Assembly: GCA_037176725.1 (NCBI GenBank)
Contig: JAZBRS010000026.1
Coordinates: forward strand, 101,043,501 to 101,107,500
From: Posidonia oceanica
Taxonomy: Eukaryota > Streptophyta > Magnoliopsida > Alismatales > Posidoniaceae
Length of the DNA: 64,000 bases
Direction: 5' to 3'
Each line of letters begins with the position of its first letter. The stretch's first letter is position 1. The position numbers were made by a program, and so were the translations under genes. Shown piece after piece: positions 45,583 through 57,600 of the stretch. Under the pieces are notes generated by a model. It saw nothing but the letters and a program-made list of their open reading frames with translations. It was not told the DNA's origin and made no database searches.

Positions 45583-48500
45583 TGTAGCGATCCCGATCGG
45601 AACCAGGCTCGCTATAGATAGCGGCGATTGAGATCCGAGGAAGAGGCTCAACTCGAAAACACTTGAAATCGAGGAGAAAAAGGAAAGATAAGACAAATCA
45701 AAGTCGCCACCACGTCTATTAACGGAAGACGAGGAAAACCGGGGGAATGCGTGGATTAACACGCAAAACCAAGCAAGAAATGCAAAACAAAGCAATGCAA
45801 AGGAAAACAAATGCAAACAAATGCAAATGAGATGACTCTAGCCTAGGATAAGGGCAGTACGGTCATTACGGACCAGAAGACAGGGTAAGGACTCCTGTTA
45901 CGTGCGGGGAAGGTATTAGGCACCCCCGACACGCCCGAGAATCGGTCTTTCTAGGCTTACGCTCGCATACGCAGGGAAATGCAGGATTGAATGCCTATGT
46001 GCCTATAAATGCCTGAATGAATGCTCAAGGTGTGCTCTAAGTGGGAAGAAACAAAGCAAGGAAGTAAACGTGCTCTCTAAGTGCTCAGCTGCGCTGTCTG
46101 TGTTCCGAATTAGGCGAAGCCTAGCTCGTGAGAACTCCAGGCAGTAAGCATCACAGCCCTATATGCAAATGCAGGCGAGAAAGCAAAACGACGGGGAAAC
46201 CATGCAATGCAATCGACATGCAAGAGAAAACGGCGTAAAACACGCAAAACGAGGCGAAAAACAAGAAAGCGCGCAAAACGGAGCGAAAGAATAAAACCGG
46301 CACGCAAAACGAGACAAGGAAGCAAAGAGGCACGCAAAACAGTGCAAAAATGAAAGCGGCACGCGAAACAAGCGAGAAAGCAAGGCAGCACGCAAAACGA
46401 GACAAGGAAGCAAAGGGGCACGCAAAACGGTGCAAAAACGAGAGCGGCACGCGAAACGGTGCCAAAACAACGAAACAAAAACCTCGGAAAAGCCATGCGA
46501 ATGCAAGAATGCAGAGAAAGATTAGAAGAGGCCAAAGGGAGAGACAAAACAACGTGTGTGTAAGAACAGACGTCGTTTAGGACCACTCAGAGTAGGTGCG
46601 AAGACCTACGGAGGGGAGAATGTGCAAACTGAGGGATTACCACCTCTTTGCGACTGTTTCCCGCTAAACCGTTCCACGGTGTGTCTCGCATGCTGCCCAA
46701 AGCTCGCGATGCGATCGGATCGTGGAAAAGGGGGAAGAAAGTCACATTAAGTGGTAAATCTAAGGAAAACACAATGCAAAACACACAGGAATACGCGAAA
46801 CGTAGATTGGGAGGTACAAGCAGAAAGGGGAGACCCTATTCTACATGCTCAAAGAGACAAAAAGCGAAAACACGGAAAACTGTGCAAATGGCATGCAGAT
46901 GAATGCAATGCAGGGGTTCAGGAGGACATACCTGGAAATCCGGGAGCCTGATCTGAAATCTGTTTGGTCCATGCTGAAGAGTGCTTCGCTGCGGTCGCCT
47001 GGGCAGCTTACTTGAGAAGATCCAACGGCCGGATTGAAAGATAACGCAGCTCCAAGGCGGAAGGGCCAGAACAGGGGAGAAGAACAGATCTAGGTGTTCA
47101 GGAGGTCCTAGGGATGTGCAAAAAGGTTCTCCCAAGTGAAAGGGAGCTAAAAGTGCTTGGTGTGTGCAAGAAGATGCTAGAATGCAAGACTAAATGAATG
47201 CAGGATGCATGCAAAAGCAAGAAAAGGTAAAGAGAAGAAACTGGGAAAAACCAGGATTTCAGAAGGCATTTTGAAAAAGAAAGGGACTAAAAATGCAAAT
47301 TTTCCAGAAAACAGGGGTCTACAGGAGAGGGCTTTGAAAACAGGAGGGAGCAGGGCTTCGTTTTGTAAAAAACTAGGCTCAGAAAGCTGCTTTGAAAAGA
47401 GGATATGCTTTAGGAGAAGTTTTGAAAGCAGAAAGAGATCAGAAAGTAATATTGGAAAAATTGGGGTCTAAAATGCAAATTTTCCAGAAAACAAGGTTCT
47501 GGGGAGTCTGGGAGTACTAGTGGAGGGTCTGCATGAAATTTAGTAAGCATAGGAGCTAAGATGCAACCTAGGGGCAAAATGGTCTTTTCACATGACTTTT
47601 TGAAAGATGCAAGGACCTATGTGTAATTTTGAAATCATGCAGGGGCTAAAAATGCAATTTAGTATGGAAAACATGCTTCTGAAAATCAGGAATAGGACCA
47701 CAGTGCAATTTTTAAAAAGATCAGGGTCAAAAATGCAATACAGTATGCAAAAAATGCATGCATGAGTTACTGTCCATTTAAAATGGACCTAAATGCAAAT
47801 ATGCAAAAACAGAGGGTAAAATATGCAATGCAGTATGCAAAAATCATAAATGAAACCTAAGTTGCTACAGTGCATGGGCTTAAGTGCAAAATCAGAAAAA
47901 TGCAGGGACCTAGAATGCAATGCAGTATGGTAAAATGCAAGTAAATAAATGTACTGATTATAAGCAGGACTTACATGCAAAAAACGAAAACAGAGGGTCT
48001 AAAATGCAAAATATTATAACAGCACAGCACAGTAAATGGACCAGATTGCAAATACTGAAAAGCATAAACAGATTATGCAATTTAATATAGTATTTAATTA
48101 GAAACTAAGCAAAAATAAATGGCAGAAGGACTAAAGTGCAAAAATTGAAAAACTTAAACTAAACATGCAATATTTACATCTAAAACTATACTGAAGAAAA
48201 ATAAATGAACAGTGTTGATCGTCGACGGCGACGAGCACTGTAGCACAAAGCTTCCAGAGCTCGTGCCGTCGACAGGGGAGGCTGAGGATGCGCGGGAAGG
48301 CGGAGAGCGACGTCGGCGATCGTCCGGAGCTCCGGGAACGGTCCGGGGCTCGCTTTGTTGGTCGGAATGTCCGGAGGAAGAGCAGTTGGCGCCGGAGAAG
48401 GAGGACTGTCCGGCGAGTCGAGGACGGAGCAGGAGAACCGGAAAACCTATTCTAAAGGCTGGGGAAGCAAGAGAAGAAGAAGAGGAAGCTAAGGGAAGCA

Positions 48501-51234
48501 GTGGTTACCTTTTTCTGCGCCTAAGTCGTTCCCCCGACGTCAGTGGCTTCAGCTGTCGCCGGTGGAGGCCGTCTGGTCGCTGCGGACGTCGCCGGCTGCT
48601 CGCGAAGATTGGAATCACTTCAGAGCGTCCCTCCGGTGCTTCTTGATCGACCGGACCGAAGTTCTACAGCTCAGGTAATGTTTCAGCTCTTTTGGGTTCA
48701 GAGGATGCTGCCGGAGGTCGAGGGAGGTGTCTGCTGCTCGTCGGCCCGGATGGAGCGCTCCGGGGGGTTGCTGGAGGTCCGGCGAAGGGTTCTGGGCGGT
48801 CGAATTGGGTTTCTGTAAGGTGTAGGTGGAGATTGAAGGTCGGGTCGGTTTCTGATCAGTGGGTGAAGCAACTGTTTGTGGTGGCGTTTGGAGTCTGTGG
48901 TGAGGGAAAGGGCTGAAGATCGGGTGGCCTGGAAAGGTGAAGTGCAGGTGAGTGTCGGGGAAGGATTTGGGGAGCTGTGGTGGATTGTGGTGAAGGCAAT
49001 TTTAGGAGGGAAGGTGCTGGGTTGCAGTTGGTTTCAGTGGTGGAAGTTCGGGCGAATTCCGGGTGTTCTGGGTGGTGAAAGGCCGGGAAAAGGTGGAGGA
49101 AGGCTGCTGGGTTTCTGGGTGAACTTGGGGAAGGAATTGGGAGAGGGATGAAGGTCAGGAAGGGTGTTGGTTTATGGAGAAGAAAAGAGGGAGTATGCTG
49201 CTGAAAATCAGGGGGAGAAGAAGGAGATTTTGGTGAGAATTCTCTAGATTTCTCTCGCTCTCTCTCTCAGATGGCAAAAGGCAATCGAAGGAGGTGGAAA
49301 GCTGAGGCTTTATCGGCTGCTCTCCGGCTTGCTCGCGCGCTCTGGAATTCGAATTCCACCGACGCGATCCACTGCTGCTGAGGGAGACAAGCAGCCGGCG
49401 AGACGACAGGCAATTAAAGCCTTTCGGATTTGGTGCTGAGATGGAGGAGTCGGCGAGCTGCTGTAGATTGAAAGGATTGAGCTTCAAATTTAAACGAGGA
49501 GGGAAGGCTGTAGCAGCAGCTCGCGGGAGAAAACCGGCGGAAGAAAAAAAAGTAGGAGGTTGGAGGAGGAAGAAGGAAGGTGGAGAAGGCGGGCGGGCCG
49601 GACTGTGGGCCAAAAAAAGAAATAAAACTTGAAGAAAAAAAAGAGAAGCAGGCCGACAGGCCCAGTAAGGAAAGGAAAGAAAGAAAGAAGGGAAATAAGA
49701 AAGAAGGAGGGGGGCAAAAAGGGGAAATAAAATTGGTAAAGATGAACCAAAAATAAATAAAGATATTAGAAGAGTTGTGCTGTAGATTAGGATTTTAATT
49801 AAGATTTTTAATGGTCATTTTGAGTTGATTAATGTGTTTTAGGCTTGATTAGGGTTTTAGGGTTTTGATTTTACTTTTAATTAGTTTTCTCTTGACTAAA
49901 TGTTTGTTAAACCCTTTTTAAATTGTTTTAAAAATTGTATTTCCCTTGTTGGACACTTAGAATATTGATTAGGATTTTTTAGGATTTATTTCGTATTAAT
50001 TAGGGTTGGTTTTAAGTTCTTAAGTTTTAGTCTTTTTAGGGTTTTTTTCTCTTAAGTTTTTCAAGTTATGTTTGGATTTTTATTTATTGATTTTTCTTGA
50101 AGTTTTTAGTTGGATTTTTCTGATTTGATAGGGTGTTTTTTAAGTCTTTCAGATGTGTTTTTATTTTCTTTTTTAATTAAGTTTTTAACTTGTTTTTCTT
50201 ATGTTTACTAGGTTAAGTCTTTTGCCTTCTTTAATTACTTGTTTCAGTATTTGATTTTTTAATTCTTCTTTTTGGGTTTGTTTTTTAATTCTTCTAATGG
50301 GTTTTTATCTTTGGTGGGTTTTGATTTTATCTTAGCTTTTTCCTTGATTTTTTAGTGTTTTCTTTTGATTTGTTTTGCATTTTTTAGTTTGCATGCTTGG
50401 TTTCCTTTTTAGCTTGCTTAAATTGAGTTTAAGTTGTTAATTGCTTGTTTAACATTTTTTAATTGTTTTTCTTAGGATTCTGATTTGCTCCTTTTATGTT
50501 TTCTGTTTTGAGGTTTTGCAGATTTTTATGGGTTTTTGTGGATTTTTGCAAGAGGGAGAAAAGGAAAAGAGAAGGAAGAAAGAAATGGAAAAAAGAGGGA
50601 GATAAAGGAAAAAAGATAGGTTGGAGTAAAACGATTTTTAAAAATTCAGAAAAAGTGTTAAAAATAAAGTAAAAATAGGGATAAGATAGAGGAAAGATAG
50701 AAGCACAGAGGGGGCCCACAGCCAGACCAGAAAAAGGATGAGAAAGGGATGAAAAGAGAGATGATAATCAGGAGAGAGAGAGGAGAGAGAAAATGATAAT
50801 CCCGGAGAGAGAAAAGGATAATTTGGGTGAAAGAGGGTCTTAAGGGTCTTGGAATGGGGTAAGAATTGGTGAGTGGGTAGTCTAGGATTTGAAGTCTTGG
50901 GTCTGAAGTTTTGGTCTGATTCTAAGGAGGTTTTGGAGGGGTTTTAAGGTGTAGAAAAAGGGTAGTTTCACCTAGGTTTTCTAGGGTTTTTGGGAATGGG
51001 TTGGGTTTGGAAATTCCTAGGTTTTTGGGTAGGTTTGTTGGGTGGATAGTGGTGGGTTTTCCTATGGATTTTGGTTAGGTTTCAAGGTTGGGAAGGGGGG
51101 TAAAGGTTTAGGTCAAAATGGGCTGTTTTTGGAGGGTAGAGAGGAGGATTAGGGTCAGGGTTTGGTTGGGGTTTGATCCAGCAATTACCAGGAGGACTCC
51201 AAGGGTCCAGGCCTGCCAAGATGGGGTGTCAACA
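45583..51234 (-). mobile_element. Element F 3' LTR (5.7 kb)
   Basis: In minus sense it starts TGTTGACACCCC at 51234, after a polypurine tract, and ends GATCGCTACA at 45583. It is the same family as LTR3 and LTR G: a T-rich tract (49790-50500), a GC-rich segment (48200-49600), GCAAAACG units (46210-46470), the shared motif at about 45893-45932, and a primer-site-like AAAGTCGCCA near 45711. CCTGG at 45578-45582 is the visible half of the target duplication. It inserted into element E's 3' region. Confidence 0.93.
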
Positions 51235-51238
51235 GATG

Positions 51239-51247
51239 CCCCTCCCT
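51239..51247 (-). other. Polypurine tract of element F
   Basis: Minus strand AGGGAGGGG, then CATC and the LTR start TGTTGACACC. Identical to that of element G. Confidence 0.87.
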
Positions 51248-51787
51248 GAGCGAGGGCAAGCAGAGCGCGGCCGCTGCTCAGGGTTGACAAGACACCCCAT
51301 CTGACCGGCGGGAGCAGCGGGTTGCTATGGGCGTGAGCTACTTATTCGGCGGATGCACCGAAGATCGTAGCCCGTTGCCACAATGCAAGATACCAGTGCA
51401 GATGGATGCTGTGCCGTGTGTATGTATGCTAAAATGCAATGCAAGAGTTAGTATAAAAGTTAGTGCAGCTAGAAGAAAATGCTGATGCTGTGCAAGTGAT
51501 ACTGATGATGCTAAAGTGATATGCAGTGCTAGCTAAGAAAGTGCTGATATGATGCAAAGAAAATGATAAAGAGGCGCGATGTGGTGCGAATGTCCGGCAG
51601 GGGGGCTAGACTTGCACGACAAAGCGAAGGAAAACAGGGTGCGGCTGGTCCCCGCCCGGGGAGCAAGCTCGCAGAGAGAAGGGAAAGGGGCGCGAGGGGA
51701 GAGAGGCCAACTCTCCTATCGCAGGAAAGGGGGTGCGTGACTCCATCTTCCTGGGACAAGGTCACGCCGAAAAGGAGAAAAAAATGA
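51248..51787 (-). other. Element F 3' region next to the polypurine tract
   Basis: Noncoding. It shares with G (60879-61320) the CTGAGCGAGG / CCGCTGCTCAGGGTTGAC / GACACCCCAT text and the ATTCGGCGGATGCRCCGAA segment, a small inverted repeat. No gene is seen. Confidence 0.6.
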
Positions 51788-52855
51788 TAAAGTGACGGAC
51801 TTATCGTCCGGATAGTTTACGGTCCTATCAACCGGGAGTGACAGTTTACGGCCCTGTCAACCGGAGCAGTTGTGAGTGATAGTTACTGGATATCAGCCGT
51901 ATAACATGGTTGTGGGTGATAGTTTAGGAGTATCAGCCTAACGACAGTTTACGGTCTTGTCAACCGGTGGATAGTTTACAGACCTATCAACTGGAGGATA
52001 GTTTACAGACCTATCAACTGGAAACCACAAACCATGAGTGATAGTTACTGGATATCAGCCGTATAACGCAATGCCGGATAGTTTACAGTCTATCATCTGG
52101 AACGACAGTTTACGGTCCTGTCAACCGGCGGATAGTTTACAGACCTATCAACTGGAGGATAGTTTACAGTCCTATCAACTGGAAACGGCATTGCGAGGGA
52201 CAGTTACTGGATGTCAGCCGTATAACATGATTGCGCGTGGTAGTTTACAGTCCTACCAACTGGTGGATAGTTTACAGACCTATCAACTGGAGCGACAGTT
52301 TACGGTCCTGTCAACCGACGGATAGTTTACAGACCTATCAACTGGAAACGCGCAATGATGAGGGATAGTTACTGGATATCAGCCGTATAATGCAATTGCG
52401 GGTGATAGTTTAGGAGTATCAGCCTAACGACAGTTTACGGTCCTGTCAACCGGTGGATAGTTTACAGACCTATCAACTGGAGGATAGTTTACAGACCTAT
52501 CAACTGAAAACCGCAATTGCAAGGGACAGTTACTGGATGTCAGCCGTATAACGTAATTGCACGCGATAGTTTAGGAGTATCAGCCTAACGACAGTTTACG
52601 GTCCTGTCAATCGGTGGATAGTTTACAGACCTATCAATTGGAAAAGTGCAATTACGAGGGACAGTTACTGGATGTCAGCCGTATAACACAACTGCGGGCC
52701 GACCATGGATCGACCAGAAGATAGTTTAGGATTATCAGCCTTAGATAGTTTCGGATATCAGCCTAGCACAAGTGATTGATAGATTGATAGTTTAGGAATA
52801 TCAGCCTGAGATAGTTTCGGATATCAGCCTAGCACGAGTGATTGATTGATTGATA
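51788..52855 (-). repeat. Covarying stem-loop array of element F
   Basis: About 35 short stem-loops lie in tandem. One type has 5-bp arms and a 9-base loop: GATAG/CTATC (51811-51829), GACAG/CTGTC (51840-51858), GGTAG/CTACC (52239-52257). The other has 4-bp arms: GATA/TATC around GTTACTGGA or GTTTAGGAG, and GACA/TGTC (52199-52215). They form a higher-order unit with CAGCCGTATAAC and GCAATTGC-like text. Arms differ between copies, but the partner arm changes with them. Confidence 0.9.
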
Positions 52856-52889
52856 AGAGGGGGCAAGATCATGATGAGAATGATAAGAT

Positions 52890-53450
52890 ATCGGACTTAT
52901 CGGCCGGCAAAGAGGGGATGAGGTAATGATGAGAAGTTGATCTAAAGAGGGGGATGAGATCATGATGAGAAACTAATCTAAAGAGGGGGATGAGATCATG
53001 ATGAGAAATTAAGCTAAAGAGGGGGATGAGATTATGATGAGAAATTAAGCTAAAGAGGGGGATGAGATCATGATGAGAAGTTAATCTAAAGAGGGGGATG
53101 AGATCATTATGAGAAATTAAGCTAAAGAGGGGGATGAGATCATGATGAGAAATTAATCTAAAGAGGGAGATGAGATCATGATGAGAAGTTAAGCTAAAGA
53201 GGGGGATGAGATCATGATGAGAAATTAAGCTAAAGAGGGGGATGAGATTATGATGAGAAACTAAGCTAAAGAGGGGGATGAGGTCATGATGAGAAATTGA
53301 GCTAAAGAGGGGGATGAGATCATGATGAGAAGTTAAGCTAAAGAGGGGGATGAGGTCATGATGAGAAGTTAAGCTAAAGAGGGGGATGAGATCATGATGA
53401 GAAATTAAGCTAAAGAGGGGGATGAGGGAATGATGAGAATGATAAGATAT
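52890..53450 (-). repeat. 38-bp GATGAG tandem repeat of element F
   Basis: About 14 units of roughly 38 bases: AAAGAGGGGGATGAGATCAT and GATGAGAAATTAAGCT. Copies differ at few sites, so the array is fairly young or homogenised. A closely related array is in G at 62520-63100. Confidence 0.92.
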
Positions 53451-53624
53451 CGGACTTATCGGCCGGCAAAGAAGGGGTAAGGGAATGATGAGAATGATAA
53501 GATATCGGACTTATCGGCCGGCAAAGAAGGGGTAAGGGAATGATGAGAAGAAATCATCCCATGACGCCAGGAACGTCATGGGGGAAAGAGGGAAAGAATG
53601 ATACCAAGGGGCGATCAAAAGATG

Positions 53625-53651
53625 CCCCTGGTGTCGGGATGACACCAGGGG
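53625..53651 (-). repeat. Conserved CCCCTGGTGTC hairpin (element F copy)
   Basis: A perfect 11-bp stem, CCCCTGGTGTC (53625-53635) and GACACCAGGGG (53641-53651), with a 5-base loop. Compared with the C copy (GGTATC/GATACC) one base pair is replaced on both arms. Confidence 0.88.
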
Positions 53652-53699
53652 TTGGCCAGCGCGTCCTTGGCATCGAAAGCAGAGAGTGATGACAAGAGT

Positions 53700-54666
53700 G
53701 TCGTGCTTGTCAGACGAGTAGTTTGGGGTACCAGCCCGCAAGGGATCCAGCTGAGGGCGATCAGCTGGGGACTCAGCTGGGGTGACCAGTCGAGAAAAGT
53801 GTCAGGTTGACGGACCTTTCGCCGAGCAGTTTTGGGGTGCCAGCCCACAAGGGATTCAGTTGAGGGCGATCAGCTGGGGACTCGACTGGGGATGACCAGC
53901 CGAGAAGAGTGTCAGGTTGACGGACCTTTCACCGAGCAGTTTTGGAGTGCCAGCCCGCAAGGGATTCAGCTGAGGGCGATCAGCTGGGGACTCAGCTGGG
54001 GTGACCAGCCGAGAAAAGTGTCAGGTTGACGGACCTTTCGCCGAGCAGTTTTGGGGTGCCAGCCCACAAGGGATTCAGCTGAGGGCGATCAGCTGGGGAC
54101 TCAGCTGGGGTGACCAGCCGAGAAGAGTGTCAGGTTGACGGACCTTTCGCCGAGCAGTTTGGGGTGCCAGCCCGCAAGGAATTCAGCTGAGGGCGATCAG
54201 CTGGGGACTCAGCTGGGGTGACCAGCCGAGAAAAGTGTCAGGTTGACGGACCTTTTGCCGAGCAGTTTGGGGTGCTAGCCCGCAAGGGATTCAGCTGAGG
54301 GCGATCAGCTGGGGACTCAGCTGGGGTGACCAGCCGAGAAGAGTGTCAGGTTGACGGACCTTTTGCCGAGCAGTTTGGGGTGCCAGCCCGCAAGGGACAA
54401 TGATCCAGCTGGGGGCGACCAACTGGGGACTCAGCTGGGGTGACCAGCCGAGAAAAGTGTCAGGTTGACGGACCTTTTGCCGAGCAGTTTGGGGTGCTAG
54501 CCCGCAAGGGATTCAGCTGAGGGCGATCAGCTGGGGACTCAGCTGGGGATGACCAGCCGAGAAAAGTGTCAGGTTGACGGACCTTTCGCCGAACAGTTTG
54601 GGGTGCCAGCCCGCAAGGGACAATGATCCAGCTGGGGGCGACCAACTGGGGACTCAGCTGGGGTGA
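53700..54666 (-). repeat. About 108-bp tandem repeat of element F
   Basis: Eight to nine units, each with GTCAGGTTGACGGACCTTT, CGAGCAGTTTGGGGTGCCAG, CAGCTGAGGGCGATCAGCTG and GGGGACTCAGCTGGGGTGAC. In element sense the GGCA/TGCT arms around CCCCAAAC belong to the same stem-loop family as in element C. The array stops at the insertion of element G (half target duplication CCAGC, 54667-54671). Confidence 0.9.
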
Positions 54667-54671
54667 CCAGC

Positions 54672-57600
54672 TGTAGTAATCCCGATGTTCGGATCGTCCA
54701 TGCACGATGCCAAAGCTCGCATGCACCGATCGGAATCAGGCTCACTATAAGCGGCTATATCCGAGAAGGAAGACCTAACTCGAAAACATTTAAAAGGGGG
54801 AAAAAGGGAAAGAAAAGAAGAAGATAAGACAAAATCGGAGTCGCCACCAAGTCTATTAAATCGGAAGACGAGGAAAACCGGGGAAATGCGCGAATAATCG
54901 CGCAAAACGAAGCAAAAGATGCAAAGCAAAGCAATGCAAAAGAAATAAGATGCAAATGAATGCAAATGAGGTGACTCGTGCCTAGAACAAGGGCAATATG
55001 GTCATTGCGGGCCAAGAGAGGGTAAGGACTCCTGTTACGCGCGGGGAAGGTGTTAGGCACCCCCGACACGCCCGAGAATCGGTCTTTCTAGGCTTACGCT
55101 CGCATATGCAGGGAAATGCAGACTTTGAATGCCTAAGTGCCAATGAATGCCTGTCTAAATGCTCAAAGGTGTGCTCTAAGTGATGGAAAACGATGCAAGG
55201 AAGTAAACGTGCAATCTAAACGCTCAGCAACGCTGTCCGTGTTCCGAACCGGGCGAAACCTGGCTCGTGAGAACTCCGGACAGTAAGCATCACCGCCCTA
55301 TATGCAAATGCAGGCGATAAAACAAAACGGCGAGAAAAACCATGCAATGCAATCGACATGCAAAGGAAAACGGCGTAAAACAGTGCGGGGAACGAAAGAA
55401 GTATGCAAAAAGATGCGAGAACAGGGTTGACATGCAAAATGGGGCAAGAAATGGAACCAGAACGCAAAACCGTGCGTGAAAACGAAAGAAGGGCGCAAAA
55501 CTGGGCAAGAAAACACCAGGGCACGCAAAACGAGACGAGAAAACGAAAGGGCACGCAAAACGGTGCAGGAAAACAAGACCGCGCGCAAAACGAGGCAAAA
55601 AACCTAAAAGGCACGCAAAACGGTACAAGACAAAGAGGTGGCACGCGAAACGGAGCGGGAAAAACAAGGAAACACGCAAAACGGGGCGAGAAAACAAAAA
55701 GGCACACAAAACGGTGCGAGGCGGAGAAGCGGCGCGCAAAACGGAGCGAGAAAAACAAGAAAACACGCAAAACGGGGCGAGAAAACTAAAAGGCACGCAA
55801 AACGGTGCAAGACAGGGAAGCGGCGCGCAAAACGGAGCGAGAAGGCAAGGAAACACGCAAAACGGGGCAAGAAAACTAAAAGGCACGCAAAACGGTGCAA
55901 GACAGGGAAGCGGCGTGCAAAACGGAGCGATAAAACATGAAAACACGCGAAACGGGGCGAGAAAACTAAAAGGCACGCAAAACGGTGCAAGACAGAGAAG
56001 TGGCGCGCAAAACGGAGCGAGAAGGCAAGGAAACACGCGAAACGGGGCAAGGAAACTAAAAGGCACGCAAAACGGTGCAAGACAGGGAAGCGGCGCGCAA
56101 AACGGAGCGATAAAATATGAAAACACGCGAAACAGGGCGAGAAAACTAAAAGGCACGCAAAACGGTGCAAGACAGAGAAGTGGCGCGCAAAACGGAGCGA
56201 GAAAACGCGATGGCACGCAAAACGAGGCGAAGAAAGTAAAAGGCACGCAAAACGGTGCAAAATAGAGAAGCGGCACGCAAAACGGAGCGATAAAACATGA
56301 AAACACGCGAAACGAGGCGAAAAAACTAAAGGGCACGCAAAACGGTGCAAGACAAAGAAGCGGCGCGCAAAACGGAGCGATAAGGCAAGGAAACACGCGA
56401 AACGGGGCAAGGAAACTAAAAGACACGCAAAACGGTGCAAGACAGGGAAGCGGCGCGCAAAACGGAGCGATAAAAAATGAAAACACTCGAAACGGGGCGA
56501 GAAAACTAAAAGGCACGCAAAACGGTGCAAGACAGAGAAGTGGCGCGCAAAACGGAGCGAGAAAACGCGATGACACGCAAAACGAGGCGAAGAAAGTAAA
56601 AGGCACGCAAAACGGTGCAAAATAGAGAAGCGGCACGCAAAACGGAGCGATAAAACATGAAAACACGCGAAACGAGGCGAAAAAACTAAATGGCATGCAA
56701 AACGGTGCAAGACAAAGAAGCGGCGCGCAAAATGGAGCGATAAAACGCGATGGCACGCAAAACGAGGCAAGAAAAGTAAAGGGCACGCAAAACGGTGCAA
56801 ATGGCATGCAAGATGAATGCAGTGCAGAAGTTCAGGAAGATATGCCTGGAGATCCGGGAGTCTGATCGGAGATCTGTTTGGTCCATGCTGAAGAGCGCTT
56901 CGCTGCGGTCGCCTGGGCAGCTTACTTGAGGAGATCCGACGGTCGGATTGAAAGATATCGCAGCTTCGGAGCGGAAGGACCAGAACAGGGGAGAAGAACA
57001 GATCTAAGTGTTCAGGAGATCCTAGGGGTGTGCCGAAGGTCCTCCCAAGTGAAGGGGGGTTAAAAGTGCTTAGTGTATGCAAAGGGGAGCTAAAATGCAA
57101 GATTAAATGGATGCAGAATGCATGCAAAGCCAGAGAAGACAAGGAAAAGCCATTTGGGAAGAACAGGGGTTTAAAGGCATTTTTGAAAAAGAAAGGGGCT
57201 AAGATGCAAATTTTCCAGAAAACAGGGGTCCCGGGGAGTCCGGGAATGCAAGTGGAGGGTCTACATGCAATTTTTGCAAGCATGGGAGTTAAAGTGCAAC
57301 TTAGGGGCAAAACAGTCTTTTTACATGATTTTTCAAAAGGTGCAGGGACCTATGTGTGATTTTCAAATCATGCAGGGTCTGAAAATGCAATTTCATATGG
57401 GAAATATACTCTGAAATCATGGTCTGGGGACTGACATGCAATTTTTAAAAGATGCAGGGTTGAAAATGCAATGTAGTAAGCAGATATGCATGCAAAATGA
57501 TTACTGTGTATTTAAAAAGGACCTGTGTGTAAAAATGAAAAAATAGAGGGGCAAAAGTGCAATGCATCAACCAGAAATTAAAATCAAAACCTAAGTTACT

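Noticed and set aside
48200..49640. GC-rich segment of LTR F (and 57950-59300 in G) considered as a captured host gene or CpG-island promoter.
   Set aside because: It recurs at the same place in three LTRs (also LTR3, 5570-6480) with no preserved reading frame, so it is an LTR component, probably the transcribed leader.
51788..53450. Regular short repeats considered as a CRISPR-like array.
   Set aside because: Spacers are not unique, the repeats are themselves hairpins of several types, the context is a plant retrotransposon and there are no cas genes.
55290..57310. Two overlapping minus-strand open frames of 505 and 568 codons, cysteine/phenylalanine-rich.
   Set aside because: They fall on the GCAAAACG array, whose 90-base period is a multiple of three and lacks stops in several frames. 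The translation is a plain repeat and the frames are not open in LTR3 or LTR F beyond the array.
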